This document shows, piece by piece, positions 50,182 through 61,429 of a stretch of 64,000 nt of DNA. Position 1 is the first letter of the stretch. Each line of letters opens with the position of its first letter. The stretch comes from Vanilla planifolia (lineage: Eukaryota > Streptophyta > Magnoliopsida > Asparagales > Orchidaceae). A program made the position numbers and the translations under genes. The stretch spans positions 7,087,653 to 7,151,652 of the forward strand of contig CM043868.1 in NCBI GenBank assembly GCA_023846275.1, given 5' to 3'. A model generated the notes under the pieces. The model had not been told where the DNA came from and did no database searches. It was given only the letters and a program-made list of their open reading frames with translations.

Positions 50182-51050
50182 TGTTACACCCCATCTTTCC
50201 TAGGCTGATTTTTTGGCATACATTTTTTTTTTTTTTTTTTTACATATAGACAGCTCAGATCGTCTCATACCAACCTGAGTAGCCTACGAAAAACATAGGA
50301 TATAACACATCATTACACACCTACTTTCCTTAACAATGTGGATCCCATCTCCCGGGTACACCGTCAAATCAGGATTCATGACTCCTGAATTAACAGATGG
50401 ACTCGTGCAATGTTACTCCTACTAGACCCAATACTCCTATCCCATACCGATAGGAGAACCGATCTAATAGAAGTCTGAACCCCCATGGTAAGTTCCATAG
50501 TCATGTAATGACCTCACCATCAAAAAAAAGATATATAACATCCACAGAATAAATATATAAATATGGCACTCCACACACCATAGCACCAAAACAATAAGTA
50601 AGACAGTGAATGAAAACTACATCACAAGAATAAGATCCAAGTCCAACAAGTGCAACATCATCCAACTAGATACATAAGTCAGATTCATCCTCACACAATA
50701 CCTGACATAAGAATAATAGTCTCACTGAATACATCCAATAGCATCAATCACACTAACCAAAATGTCTCAGAAATCACAGATCAGATATCCTCCACTAGCC
50801 TGCTGACCACGATCCCACCTAATCTGGGTGGCCTCAAGTCTGCCGAGCCGCTGGAAAAATATAGATAATAAAGGAATGAGCTACGCCCAGTAGGAAAGAC
50901 AGCTAGTAAAACTCACATGCAAGAGAAGGATAATAGCAAGAGTATAGGAATACAGCATAACAATGTATGGTGGAAAGGCACTCTCAGTTCCAGACTCCGA
51001 CCAACCACAGTCACCCCAGTCACACCAGAGTAGCTCTCCTCTGGGCTTCC

Positions 51051-51338
51051 AGGTAGCATGCCAGTGGGATCGCCCATCTCGAAACATGCATGGCGCTTAG
51101 GCAAAGCATGCCAGTGGGATACGCCCATCTCGAAACACGCATCATAACGCCTAGCACCAGACACCGCAGCGTCTATGTAGCATGCCAGTGGGATTGCCCA
51201 TCTCGAAACACGCAAGGCGCCTAAGCAAAGCATGCCAGTGGGATTGCCCATCTCGAAACACGCATCACAACCTAGCCTGGGGTTCCAGGTAGCATGCCAG
51301 TGGGATACGCCCATCTCGAAACACGCATGGCGCCTACC
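51051..51338. repeat. LTR array A, left copy: 5 units
   Basis: The core GCATGCCAGTGGGAT followed by CGCCCATCTCGAAACA starts at 51056, 51106, 51180, 51230 and 51292, with spacers of variable length. The right LTR has only four. Confidence 0.95.
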
Positions 51339-51774
51339 AGTCACATGTATACTGTGGAAGCTAAGTCTGAACCGCACAGTTACCTACCACAACTACCCTA
51401 AAACATCATATAGGGTCTACAGTAGTCCGGTCCATTATGTCCATCCGTGAAATATGCCAACATTGAGTAAACTGACTCAATCCATGCCATTGCCGTACAA
51501 GCAACACAACTGTACCAGTCACTGACTGTTTTGGTAGCATCCATGTACCATACCTCTGTCTGACTGTTTCAACTGTACTGTCATCACTGATAATATTTTT
51601 CCCTACTTCAGGAAATTTTTCTCTACATACGGATCTCCAGAATTTTCGAGATCGCTCAAATCCCAATTTCTCTTTTTCTGAATTTTTTTCAGAATATAAA
51701 ATCCCGAAATTCTAATTACTGCATTTTTTTCAAATTCCAAAAAAAAAATCAAATTCTGCCCTTTCTCAATTTTT

Positions 51775-52031
51775 CCGAAATTCGGAATAAATTTCCGAAT
51801 TAAAATTTAAATTCACATATATCTTTTTTTTCCGAATATTCGGATTAATTTCCGAATTAATTTTTAAATTCCACATATATCCTTTTTCCGAAAATTCAGA
51901 TTAATTTCCGAATTAATTTTTAAATTCCACATATATCCTTTTTCCAAAAATTCGGATTAATTTCCAAATAAATTTTTAAATTCCACATATATCCTTTTTC
52001 CGAAAATTCGGATTAATTTCCGAATTAAATT
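51775..52031. repeat. LTR array B, left copy: 56-bp unit
   Basis: Units start at 51775, 51832, 51888, 51944 and 52000 (CCGAAAATTCGGATT or variants). Each carries TTTTTAAATTCCACATATAT. CCGAATT and AATTCGG within the unit form small inverted repeats. Confidence 0.95.
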
Positions 52032-52037
52032 TCCTCC

Positions 52038-52269
52038 GCGCCGTTCGTCCGCGCCGAATCCCGCTGAACCGGTTTTCGCTGCCGGTTCGGCTTTCGCGCC
52101 GTTCGTCCGCGCCGAATCCCGCGGAACCGGTTTTCGCTGTCGGTTCGGCTTTCGCGCCGTTCGTCCGTGCCGAATCCCGCGGAACCGGTTTTCGCTGCCG
52201 GTTCGGCTTTCGCGCCGTTCGTCCGCGCCGAATCCCGCTGAACCGGTTTTCGCGGCCGGTTCGGCTTTC
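52038..52269. repeat. LTR array C, left copy: 58-bp GC-rich unit, 4 copies
   Basis: Units starting GCGCCGTTCGTCC at 52038, 52096, 52154 and 52212, containing GAACCGGTTTTCGC and GGTTCGGCTTTC. CpG-dense. Because 58 is not a multiple of three, the minus-strand open frame across it changes reading frame from unit to unit, so it is not a protein repeat. Confidence 0.95.
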
Positions 52270-53536
52270 GCGCTGAACCGAGAACCCACCGGCTGAATAA
52301 TTAATCCAATTTCCAGCGGACGTTTAACATTTAAATTATTAATAAATATTGAATAATTAAAATTACTTAATTAACTAACCGTAATTAATCTAATCCATCT
52401 CCTTCCTCCGCCCGGCGCCCGCGAAACCCTAGCCGAATTCCTCCGGGAAAATTCCGTTTCCCCCGTCGATTTCCGGCGACCGAGATCAAAGAGAAACAAA
52501 ATCCGATGTTCATACTATCCTAATGTTTCATTAATTGCCACTAATTTCTAAGGTTCAATCAAAATTTTCCGTCGAAATTTCATCCGATCCCCATTTTAAC
52601 AAATCTATGAAATTAAACAAATTTCAGCATTTGATACCACCTTAACATGATTAAAGCACATAATCGAATCAACACATGCTCGGTAAAATTTCCGAATTCG
52701 GCGGGTATAATTTTCCGAAAACCCTAAAATGCTAAAATCAATAATTTGCATTAATCAATTCCAAACACCACAATTCGCATGCTCTGGTAGCTATTTGCAA
52801 AATAATCCATTTTTTTAATTTGCTAAATAACTAATTTAAAATATGAATTTCCTACCTTTCTTCTCCGGCGACGGTGAAGCTCGCACACGACCAACCGCTG
52901 CTCCTCGCCGAACGAAACCGGTACCAATCGATTCTCCTCGGTCCCGCGAACCTCCAGGTACAAAAAGCCCCTTGAAAGGCTGCCGGAAAGTATCGCCGTT
53001 CGCCGCGAACACCTCGTCTCCGGCCACCGCTCGAAACCCTAACAGCCGAACAGTTTCGGTTAAATAACCCGCTTAAACTGGTAATAACCCGTTAAGAACC
53101 CATTAAGCGTCGGTTGACCTTCTAATAACGCCGCTTAAACCCGATCAGCCGGTTAATCTCCACCGCTGATCTCGTCCGTCCGATCAGCTTATCCGTGGCT
53201 TATCCAACCGCACGCGCAAACGCACTCGGCGAACCGCCCCCGCCTTCGCTGAACCGCTCCAGTCCGGTTCACGCGCGGTAAAAACCAAATTCCGGTTTAA
53301 AAATCTAATAGACCGATTTAACTAGATTTTCGAATTTCCAAAAATCCAATAAATCCAATTAAACAAGGAAAATTACTTAAAAATTTCCTCGGTGCTCCGA
53401 AAAATCCCCAGAAAATTTCAGAAATTCCAATAGCCTCCAATTGAGCTCCTGGCTCATCCTACTGTCGATCTGAAATCATCCAAGCCACAATTGAATTATT
53501 GAAGATTAAACGTATAATATTTTACCGGGTATAACA

Positions 53537-53548
53537 ATCTCCCCACCT
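53537..53548 (-). other. Chromovirus polypurine tract
   Basis: The minus strand reads AAGGTGGGGAGA immediately before the 3' LTR start TGTTATACCC. It is the plus-strand primer site and is intact in position. Confidence 0.85.
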
Positions 53549-53550
53549 TA

Positions 53551-54948
53551 TCAGGAATTTCGCCCTCGAAATTCAGCAAGAAGTTCCGGCCACTTTTCCG
53601 CAACATCCTGCTCCAGCTCCCAGGTTGCCTCCCTTTCGTCATGTCTATTCCACAGAACCTTGACCATAGAAAACGACCTATTCCTCAGCTGCCTGCTGCT
53701 CTCCTCGAGGATGCGAACTGGTAGTTCCACATAAGAAGAATTTGGTGCCACTTGCAAACCAGGAAGATTATCACCGATACAATGAGAAAGATCTGGCACA
53801 TATCTCTTGAGATTCGAAACATGAAACACATTGTGAATCCCAGTCAGATGCTTAGGAAGTGCCAACCTGTAAGCCACTTCACCAATCCTCTCCAGAATAG
53901 GATAGGGTCCAATGTAACGAGGTCGAAGCTTAGAAGATTTGCCAAACCTGAATAGACCTCGCATAGGACTGATCTTCAGGAATACCCTATCTCCCACAGA
54001 AAACTCAACAGCTCTGTGCATAGGATTATAATATTTCGTCTGGCGATCTTGCACAGTACGTAATCTGTCCTGCAATAACTTGACTTCCGTTGCGGTCTCC
54101 TCCACAATCTGGGGTCCCCACACTCTCCTGGAATCACCCTCTTCCCAACAAAGAGGAGATCTACACCGACGTCCATACAGTGCCTCATAAGGTGCCATAC
54201 CAATCGACACCTGAAAACTGTTATTATACACAAATTCTACCAAGGGTAACCGTCTGGCCCAATCTGCTGAGTAAGTCTGTACGCTCAGGCGTAGCAAATC
54301 CTCCAAGGTCCGAATAGTCCGCTCAGACTGTCCATCTGTCTGAGGATGATAAGTAGTACTGAACTTCAATTGTGTACCCATGGCAGTGTGTAAGCTCCTC
54401 CAAAACTGTGATGTGAACTTGGCATCTCTGTCAGAAATAATAGATCGGGGAATCCCATACAATCTGACAATCTGCTGAATATATAACTCTGCCAACTGTG
54501 CCGCTGAATCCGTCTTCTTAATTGATAAGAAATGGGCTGACTTGGTCAATCGATCCACGATGACCCAAATGGCGTCAAAACCTTGTCTGGTACGAGGAAG
54601 ACCAGTCACAAAGTCCATAGTGATGTCATCCCATTTCCACTCCGGAATCGGCAAACTCTGCAACAATCCTCCAGGTCTCTGGTGCTCGGCCTTAACTTGC
54701 TGACATGTAAGGCACTTCCTAACAAAAGCAGCAACATCTGCCCTCAAACCTCTCCACCAGAAAACACTCCTCAAATTCCTATACATCTTGACTTCTCCAA
54801 GGTGTATAGCCAAAGTTCCATAATGGGCCTCTCGAAGGATCCTCTCCTTGAACTCCTGATGTGATGGCACACACCAGTGACCTCTGAAAGTCAAAAATGT
54901 CGTTTCTGAGAGCAAAGTCTCCTCCCAATCCCTGCGATGCCAACTCAA
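53551..54948 (-). CDS. Chromovirus integrase with GPY/F and chromodomain-like tail
   Basis: An open frame of 465 codons whose first residues are out of frame with the true polyprotein (see the RNase H entry). It has the zinc-binding HHCC motif H42, H49, C79, C82 (CLTC) and the catalytic core D112 (ITMDFV), D173 (IISDRDAKF) and E209 (TDGQSER), giving D,D35E. Then come the GPY/F region ([35 protein letters not shown]) and a chromodomain-like end ([16 protein letters not shown]). Integrase inserts element DNA; the tail steers chromoviruses toward certain chromatin. All catalytic residues are present, but the full polyprotein cannot be made here because upstream domains are deleted and a frameshift precedes it. 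It ends 2 bp from the polypurine tract. Confidence 0.9.
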   Translation of the reverse strand: MSWHRRDWEETLLSETTFLTFRGHWCVPSHQEFKERILREAHYGTLAIHLGEVKMYRNLRSVFWWRGLRADVAAFVRKCLTCQQVKAEHQRPGGLLQSLPIPEWKWDDITMDFVTGLPRTRQGFDAIWVIVDRLTKSAHFLSIKKTDSAAQLAELYIQQIVRLYGIPRSIISDRDAKFTSQFWRSLHTAMGTQLKFSTTYHPQTDGQSERTIRTLEDLLRLSVQTYSADWARRLPLVEFVYNNSFQVSIGMAPYEALYGRRCRSPLCWEEGDSRRVWGPQIVEETATEVKLLQDRLRTVQDRQTKYYNPMHRAVEFSVGDRVFLKISPMRGLFRFGKSSKLRPRYIGPYPILERIGEVAYRLALPKHLTGIHNVFHVSNLKRYVPDLSHCIGDNLPGLQVAPNSSYVELPVRILEESSRQLRNRSFSMVKVLWNRHDEREATWELEQDVAEKWPELLAEFRGRNS

Positions 54949-55528
54949 ACTTCTCCTTCAGCTCTTCATCACAAAGCTGAAGATCACGCATCTCAGATAA
55001 CCAGTCAGCCCGAATAGTCAATGAGCTGAGTCTGTGAACCAGTCTCTGAACAGACAACTGTTCCTGACATCTTTCAACATCCCAATCCAAGTCTAGTATA
55101 GAGTCACAGACTAACATAGTATGCATAACTGCGTGCCTGCTCAAAGCATCAGCAATAGGATTAGCCTTACCCTCGCAGTAATTTATCACCAGCTCATAGT
55201 CTTTTATCAATTCCAACCATCTCCTTTGTCTCAAATTCAGTTCCTTCTGAGTGAATAGATACTTGAGACTCTTGTGATCAGAGAAGCAATCTACGGATAC
55301 TCCATATAAATAATGCCTCCATATTTTTAAGGCAAATATGATAGCAGCTAACTCCAAATCATGAGTGGGATAATTCTTCTCATGATCCTTCAGTTGTCTC
55401 GAAGCATACGCCACAACCCTGTCATCCTGCATCAGTACAGCTCCCAAGCCTATATGTGAAGCATCAGTGTACATCTGATAAGGCTTCCCTTGAGTAGGTA
55501 AAATTAATACTAGAGCGGTACACCCCAT
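54875..55528 (-). pseudogene. Chromovirus RNase H fused to LTR sequence, frameshifted
   Basis: The open frame starts inside the 5' LTR (its first codons come from GGGGTGTA of the LTR) and joins directly to the end of RT ([12 protein letters not shown]). It continues through RNase H with its acidic residues: [10 protein letters not shown], the Glu of LELAAI, and SDHKSLKYL, ending [11 protein letters not shown] linker toward integrase follows. At a run of five A on the plus strand (54893-54897) the frame shifts, and the integrase region continues in the next frame. One extra base in this homopolymer explains it. Everything upstream of RNase H is absent. Either a real mutation or an assembly error could cause the shift. 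Confidence 0.85.
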
Positions 55529-56380
55529 TTTTCCTAGGCTGATTTTTTGGCATACATTTTTTTTTTTTTTTACATATAGACAGCTCAGATCGTCTCATAC
55601 CAACCTGAGTAGCCTACGAAAAACATAGGATATAACACATCATTACACATCTACTTTCCTTAACAATGTGGATCCCATCTCCCGGGTACACCATCAAATC
55701 AGGATTCATGACTCCTGAATTAACAGATGGACTCGCGCAATGTTACTCCTACTAGACCCAATACTCCTATCCCATACCGATAGGAGAACCGATCTAATAG
55801 AAGTCTGAACCCCCATGGTAAGTTCCATAGTCATGTAATGACCTCACCATCAAAAAAAAGATATATAACATCCACAGAATAAATATATAAATATGGCACT
55901 CCACACACCATAGCACCAAAACAATAAGTAAGACAGTGAATGAAAACTACATCACAAGAATAAGATCCAAGTCCAACAAGTGCAACATCATCCAACCAGA
56001 TACATTATTCAGATTCATCCTCACACAATACCTGACATAAGAATAATAGTCTCACTGAATACATCCAATAGCATCAATCACACTAACCAAAATGTCTCAG
56101 AAATCACAGATCAGATATCCTCCACTAGCCTGCTGACCACGATCCCACCTAATCTGGGTGGCGTCAAGTCTGCCGAGCCGCTGGAAAAATATAGATAATA
56201 AAGGAATGAGCTACGCCCAGTAGGAAAGACAGCTAGTAAAACTCACATGCAAGAGAAGGATAATAGCAAGAGTATAGGAATACAGCATAACAATGTATGG
56301 TGGAAAGGCACTCTCAGTTCCAGACTCCGACCAACCACAGTCACCCCAGTCACACCAGAGTAGCTCTCCTCTGGGCTTCC

Positions 56381-56618
56381 AGGTAGCATGCCAGTGGGAT
56401 CGCCCATCTCGAAACATGCATGGCGCTTAGGCAAAGCATGCCAGTGGGATACGCCCATCTCGAAACACGCATCATAACGCCTAGCACCCGACACCGCAGC
56501 GTCTATGTAGCATGCCAGTGGGATTGCCCATCTCGAAACACGCATGGCAACCTAGCCTGGGGTTCCAGGTAGCATGCCAGTGGGATACGCCCATCTCGAA
56601 ACACGCATGGCGCCTACC
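56381..56618. repeat. LTR array A, right copy: 4 units
   Basis: Cores start at 56386, 56436, 56510 and 56572. One unit (the fourth of the left LTR, with its spacer) is absent. It also has one private substitution, GCACCCGAC against GCACCAGAC. Confidence 0.95.
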
Positions 56619-57053
56619 AATCACATGTATACTGTGGAAGCTAAGTCTGAACCGCACAGTTACCTACCACAACTACCCTAAAACATCATATAGGGTCTAC
56701 AGTAGTCCGGTCCATTATGTCCATCCGTGAAATATGCCAACATTGAGTAAACTGACTCAAACCATGCCATTGTCGTACAAGCAACACAACTGTACCAGTC
56801 ACTGACTGTTTTGGTAGCATCCATGTACCATACCTCTGTCTGACTGTTTCAACTGTACTGTCATCACTGATAATATTTTTCCCTACTTCAGGAAATTTTT
56901 CTCTACATACGGATCTCCAGAATTTTCGAGATCGCTCAAATCCCAATTTCTCTTTTTCTGAATTTTTTTCAGAATATAAAATCCCGAAATTCTAATTACT
57001 GCATTTTTTCAAATTCCAAAAAAAAAATCAAATTCTGCCCTTTCTCAATTTTT

Positions 57054-57310
57054 CCGAAATTCGGAATAAATTTCCGAATTAAAATTTAAATTCACATATA
57101 TCTTTTTTTTCCGAAAATTCGGATTAATTTCCGAATTAATTTTTAAATTCCACATATATCCTTTTTCCGAAAATTCGGATTAATTTCCGAATTAATTTTT
57201 AAATTCCACATATATCCTTTTTCCGAAAATTCGGATTAATTTCCAAATAAATTTTTAAATTCCACATATATCCTTTTTCCGAAAATTCGGATTAATTTCC
57301 GAATTAAATT
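57054..57310. repeat. LTR array B, right copy
   Basis: Units at 57054, 57111, 57167, 57223 and 57279, the same 56-57-bp spacing and number as in the left LTR. Confidence 0.95.
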
Positions 57311-57311
57311 T

Positions 57312-57535
57312 CGTCCGCGCCGAATCCCGCTGAACCGGTTTTCGCTGTCGATTCGGCTTTCGCGCCGTTCGTCCGCGCCGAATCCCGCGGAACCGGTTTT
57401 CGCTGCCGGTTCGGCTTTCGCGCCGTTCGTCCGTGCCGAATCCCGCGGAACCGGTTTTCGTTGCCGGTTCGGCTTTCGCGCCGTTCGTCCGCGCCGAATC
57501 CTGCTGAACCGGTTTTCGCGGCCGGTTCGGCTTTC
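57312..57535. repeat. LTR array C, right copy
   Basis: Four units; the first is 8 bp shorter than its left-LTR partner because GCGCCGTT is missing, and the others start at 57362, 57420 and 57478. Confidence 0.95.
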
Positions 57536-58802
57536 GCGCTGAACCGAGAACCCACCGGCCGAATAATTAATCCAATTTCCAGCGGACGTTTAACATTTAA
57601 ATTATTAATAAATATTGAATAATTACAATTACTTAATTAACTAAACCGTAATTAATCTAATCCATCTCCTTCCTCCGCCCGGCGCCCGCGAAACCCTAGC
57701 CGAATTCCTCCGGGAAAATTTCGTTTCCCCCGTCGATTTCCGACAACCGAGATCAAAGAGAAACAAAATCCGATGTTCATACTATCCTAATGTTTCATTA
57801 ATTGCCACTAATTTCTAAGGTTCAATCAAAATTTTCCGTCGAAATTTCATCTGATCCCCATTTTAACAAATCTATGAAATTAAACAAATTTCAACATTTG
57901 ATACTACCTTAACATGATTAAAGCACATAATCGAATCAACACATGCTCGGTAAAATTTTCGAATTCGGCGGGTATAATTTTCCGAAAACCCTAAAATGCT
58001 AAAATCAATAATTTGCATTAATCAATTCCAAACACCACAATTCGCATGCTCCAGTAGCTATTTGCAAAATAATCCATTTTTTTAATTTGCTAAATAACTA
58101 ATTTAAAATCTGAATTTCCTACCTTTCTTCTCCGGCGACGGTGAAGCTCGCACGCGACCAACCGCTGCTCCTCGCCGAACGAAACCGGTACCAATCGATT
58201 CTCCTCGGTCCCGCGAACCTCCAGGTACAAAAAGCTCCTTGAAAGGCTGCCGGAAAGTATCGCCGTTTGCCGCGAACACCCGTCTCCGGCCACCGCTCGA
58301 AACCCTAACAGTCGAACAGTTTCGGTTAAATAACCCGCTTAAACCGGTAATAACCCGTTAAGAACCCATTAAGCGCCGGTTGACCTTCTAATAACGCCGC
58401 TTAAACCCGATCAGCCGGTTAATCTCCACCGCTGATCTCGTCCGTCCGATCCGCTTATCCGTGGCTTATCCAACCGCACGCGCAAACGCACTCGGCGAAC
58501 CGCCCCCGCCTTCGCTGAACCGCTCCAGTCCGGTTCACGCGCGGTAAAAACCAAATTCCGGTTTAAAAATCTAATAGACCGATTTAACTAGATTTTCGAA
58601 TTTCCAAAAATCCAATAAATCCAATTAAACAAGGAAAATTACTTAAAAATTTCCTCGGTGCTCCGAAAAATCCCCAGAAAATTTCAGAAATTCCAATAGC
58701 CTCCAATTGAGCTCCTGGCTCATCCTACTGTCGATCTGAAATCATCCAAGCCACAATTGAATTATTGAAGATTAAACGTATAATATTTTACCGGGTATAA
58801 CA

Positions 58803-59930
58803 ATAAGAGACAAAAGAGGAACATGAATCACAACTACCTCTGATTCTAAGCAAATAGAGTAGGAACCATCTGATCAAAATAACCATTAAAGGGTCTAGAT
58901 CTAATCATAGTGAGATATAATTTGAACATTAGATTTGAAAGTCAGATGGTTGATGAAGATGATCAGAATACTATTCATGAAAGTGAAGGGGCTCTTAGTC
59001 ATTTGATCAAACATTCTAGACACATGACTAGATGAAAAAGATTGTTCACAAACATAGAGGAGATCTTGACTATTCGCTCGTGAAAGCATGTAATTGGTCG
59101 ATACAAATGTGTTCAATGTTGGAATGAAAAAATGTCATTTATTTAGTCCCACATTGCAAAGTAGCACTTATTATTTATTCTTATATTACTTTTTTGCATG
59201 CAATAGTTAGCATAATGGGGTTAGAGTGCCCTTGGGATGCCATTACCTAAGGCCACTTATGTGTAATATTAAAATGGGTTAGATCTGACCCAAACCAATT
59301 ACTCGACATTAATGAATCAAACTTGACTCGTTACACCTAAGTTGGGTTTAAGAGTCATGTCATAACCCAATTAACCCAAGCCACTGCAGGATTTGGACCT
59401 TCACCGATACTTGGGCCCGACCCAACTTATTTTTGGTTGGTCTCCTAACTTGTGGGTCCCCAAGACCCAATGCCCAGCATGCGAGCCACTTCACCCAAGC
59501 CCTTTAAGCTTAGCAGAAGGGTTGGGTTTTTAAGCCAAAATATTTTTTATTTTATTTTATATATTTTTATTTAAAAACTCAAAAGACTTGATTTTAAAAA
59601 ATGAATGTAACCTAATGTATTATAAAAGAGCTAACTCAAATATACATAAATCATGATAGTCCTATGTACCATAATTAGAAAGAAGATAAAGGTTTAACAT
59701 GTTAATCATAGATATTTAGAAATATAGTTATTTATAAATTAGCCACTCTATAAAAAGCATGGTCCTTGGCTCCAAAAGTAGCAAGTTGAGCCATCAATCT
59801 TTATTCATTAAATATGATACAGTCTTTACTCCAGCAAACCTAAACTGTTACAGTAAACCTTCAGATTTAACTAAAATAATACTAAACTTAACAAGGCATT
59901 ATTAATATTTAACTTGATTTTATTATATCA
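58803..59930 (-). repeat. Copia 5' LTR (right), outer part
   Basis: Starts with the second ATAAG, continues AGACAAAAGAGGAACATGAA as in the left LTR (43605 onward), and ends near TTATATCA at 59930. It shares CCATTAAAGGGTCTA, GTCCTTGGCTCCAAAA and AGATTTAACTAAAATAA with the left LTR. Confidence 0.85.
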
Positions 59931-61425
59931 AAGAGTACAACACATTTAACCTATTATCATGTTCTAGTAGTTCATCATGTACAATGAAAATCATGAGATA
60001 ATAGCTTAAGAAATTACATATTTTATTTTTCTTCTATTTCAGTTATGATATTTAATCATGTCATATTTTATATCATATCCTTAAAACGATATAAGTGTTA
60101 GGCATAAGGGACTCATAAAATTTTTTAAAGCATTTATTCATTCCTTAATTTTATTGTCTACTATTTTTCTCTTTCTTATATTTTGATAATTCTAACCCAT
60201 ATAATACATCATATATATGTATTATTTTAGGCTTAAATAGCATATATCACTTCATATCTATTATATTTAACAATTATTATAAAAAAACACATATATAAAA
60301 AAAGATGCCAAGTTAGAATATTTAATTGAATAATACTTATAAATAATTTATTTAAATTCATCCACCCATGTTCTTAAGATCATTCTGGTTCTATTTTTCC
60401 TTTCCTTTTAATTTTTTACAAAAACATCATTCACAACTCATCAAACTTTTAGCAATTTAATACTATTTTCTCTTAATCATATTTGATTTGTAAAATTACT
60501 TAAGGTTGTCAAATCTAGAATTTTTTTTATTTCCATAATTTGGTTTTATCGTGCCATACATTATCTTAATCACATAGTATGTCAAGCAAAATGACTATCC
60601 ATTATCTCAATAAACTAGCCACTTAGGTTCTTGCATATCACATGATGGGACAAACGCAAGAACAATGCTAATTCCCTTTCTTTTTCATTAAATTCATTTC
60701 TAAATTCTATGAAATCATTATCTTATGATTTTAGCAAAATTAACCATCATAAAAAAATTCTAAAATTACTCAAAATCTCTAACATTCTAAGAAAAATTGA
60801 ATTTTAATTCCAAAATTATTAGAAATTGAACTTTTCTTATTACTCAAAATTCTTAAGCATACTAAGAGATATTTAAAGCAATGTTATTTAAGAAATTTAG
60901 AAATAGTTATTCTTACTCCCTTTTCTCATGTTAATAACAAGCTAGATCAAGTTTTTATTCCATTACTCAAGGTTTATAATAGCTCCTCTTATAGTGGTAC
61001 CTTGTTTTATTTTTATTACTTTTCTTGTTGTACTGTAATTCCTTTGTTCCTTCTTCAATTATTGTTACCACCTCTTGCTTTTGTAGTTAGCTCTCTTAAA
61101 ATTATGTAATAACCATAAACAATAGCTCCTCCTCCAAGCTTCTCTCTCTATTTTCCTCCCTTAGTTATCTCTTATTATAGCTCCCATTTCCTTTTATCAT
61201 AAGAAAATATCTAAGCTACCTTTTTTCTTAAACGAGAAACAACTCAAAGTGATATAGGATGCCAGTTACAAGTTTACCTCATAGTTAATAAGTGAACATC
61301 ATGTCCACACAAGAGGGCATGAATTATAAAAAATGTAAACTTAAATACAAAAAACATAATATAAATATATTCAGAATCTTAATTAGCCTCATAAACTTAT
61401 TTTAAAAACTATTTTTTACTATTAA
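59931..61425. other. AT-rich DNA, no gene
   Basis: No motif is recognised in either strand; C/T-rich stretches occur at 60.9-61.2 kb. Confidence 0.45.
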
Positions 61426-61429
61426 ATCA

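Larger units (their letters stand above)
50182..53536 (-). repeat. Chromovirus 3' LTR (left), 3355 bp
   Basis: Complete, TGTTAC...ATAACA. It contains three separate tandem arrays (51.05-51.34, 51.78-52.03 and 52.04-52.27 kb) and a GC-rich stretch (52.0-53.3 kb). Open frames here are by-products of repeats and GC content and occur in both LTRs; none resembles a protein family. The LTR would hold the promoter and polyadenylation signals, but I could not place them reliably. Confidence 0.95.
50182..58802 (-). mobile_element. Young Ty3/gypsy chromovirus (Tekay/Del-like), internally deleted, 8.6 kb
   Basis: It begins TGTTACACCCC, ends GGGTATAACA and is flanked by the 5-bp duplication ATAAG (50177-50181 and 58803-58807). 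LTRs are 50182-53536 and 55519-58802, very similar. Over about 1.4 kb aligned by eye I count about twelve substitutions, plus one tandem-unit difference and T-run length changes. The interior (53537-55518) encodes only RNase H, integrase and a chromodomain-like end on the minus strand. Primer-binding site, gag, protease and most of RT are missing. Long LTRs plus the chromodomain-like tail point to a Tekay/Del-type chromovirus. It stands out from its surroundings by higher GC and plentiful CpG. Confidence 0.95.
55519..58802 (-). repeat. Chromovirus 5' LTR (right), missing its last 3 bp
   Basis: Matches the left LTR along its length. Its inner edge should read TGTTACACC on the plus strand but reads GCGGTACACC: three LTR bases are lost at the deletion junction. 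The outer end GGGTATAACA at 58802 is intact and followed by ATAAG. Confidence 0.95.
43240..59930 (-). mobile_element. Old Ty1/copia (SIRE/Maximus-like) element, split by a later insertion
   Basis: LTRs lie at 43240-44667 and 49523-59930, the latter interrupted by the chromovirus at 50182-58802. Between them, on the minus strand, are gag (about 49.5-48.3 kb), integrase (about 47.35 kb) and RT/RNase H (46-45.4 kb) in copia order. The LTRs are homologous along their length but strongly diverged, and the left one lacks about 300 bp present on the right. No convincing target duplication flanks the pair (TTTGA on the left, AAGAG on the right), consistent with great age. Coding parts are riddled with stops and frameshifts. 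Confidence 0.85.

Noticed and set aside
51051-51338. CRISPR-like pattern: a conserved core of about 33 bp with spacers of varying length
   Set aside because: It sits inside a plant LTR and recurs in the partner LTR with the same spacers. It is a tandem array in a retrotransposon, not a CRISPR locus.
50881-51666. Several open frames of 68-154 codons in the LTR, repeated at 56.2-56.9 kb
   Set aside because: Present in both LTRs, made of array A and LTR sequence, no domain, and changing with repeat number.
51957-52289. 110-codon minus-strand frame with a repetitive basic peptide
   Set aside because: It only reads the 58-bp LTR array C in shifting frames (58 is not divisible by three), and the partner LTR gives a differently broken version.
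52836-53067. GC-rich overlapping frames on both strands
   Set aside because: Open frames expected from high GC content within the LTR; the matching stretch at 58.1 kb has a different frame.
53752-54864. Plus-strand open frames opposite the integrase
   Set aside because: Antisense shadows of the chromovirus integrase, whose catalytic motifs lie on the minus strand.
43235-59935. Target-site duplication for the copia element
   Set aside because: Flanks read TTTGA on the left and AAGAG on the right; no match, so none was called.
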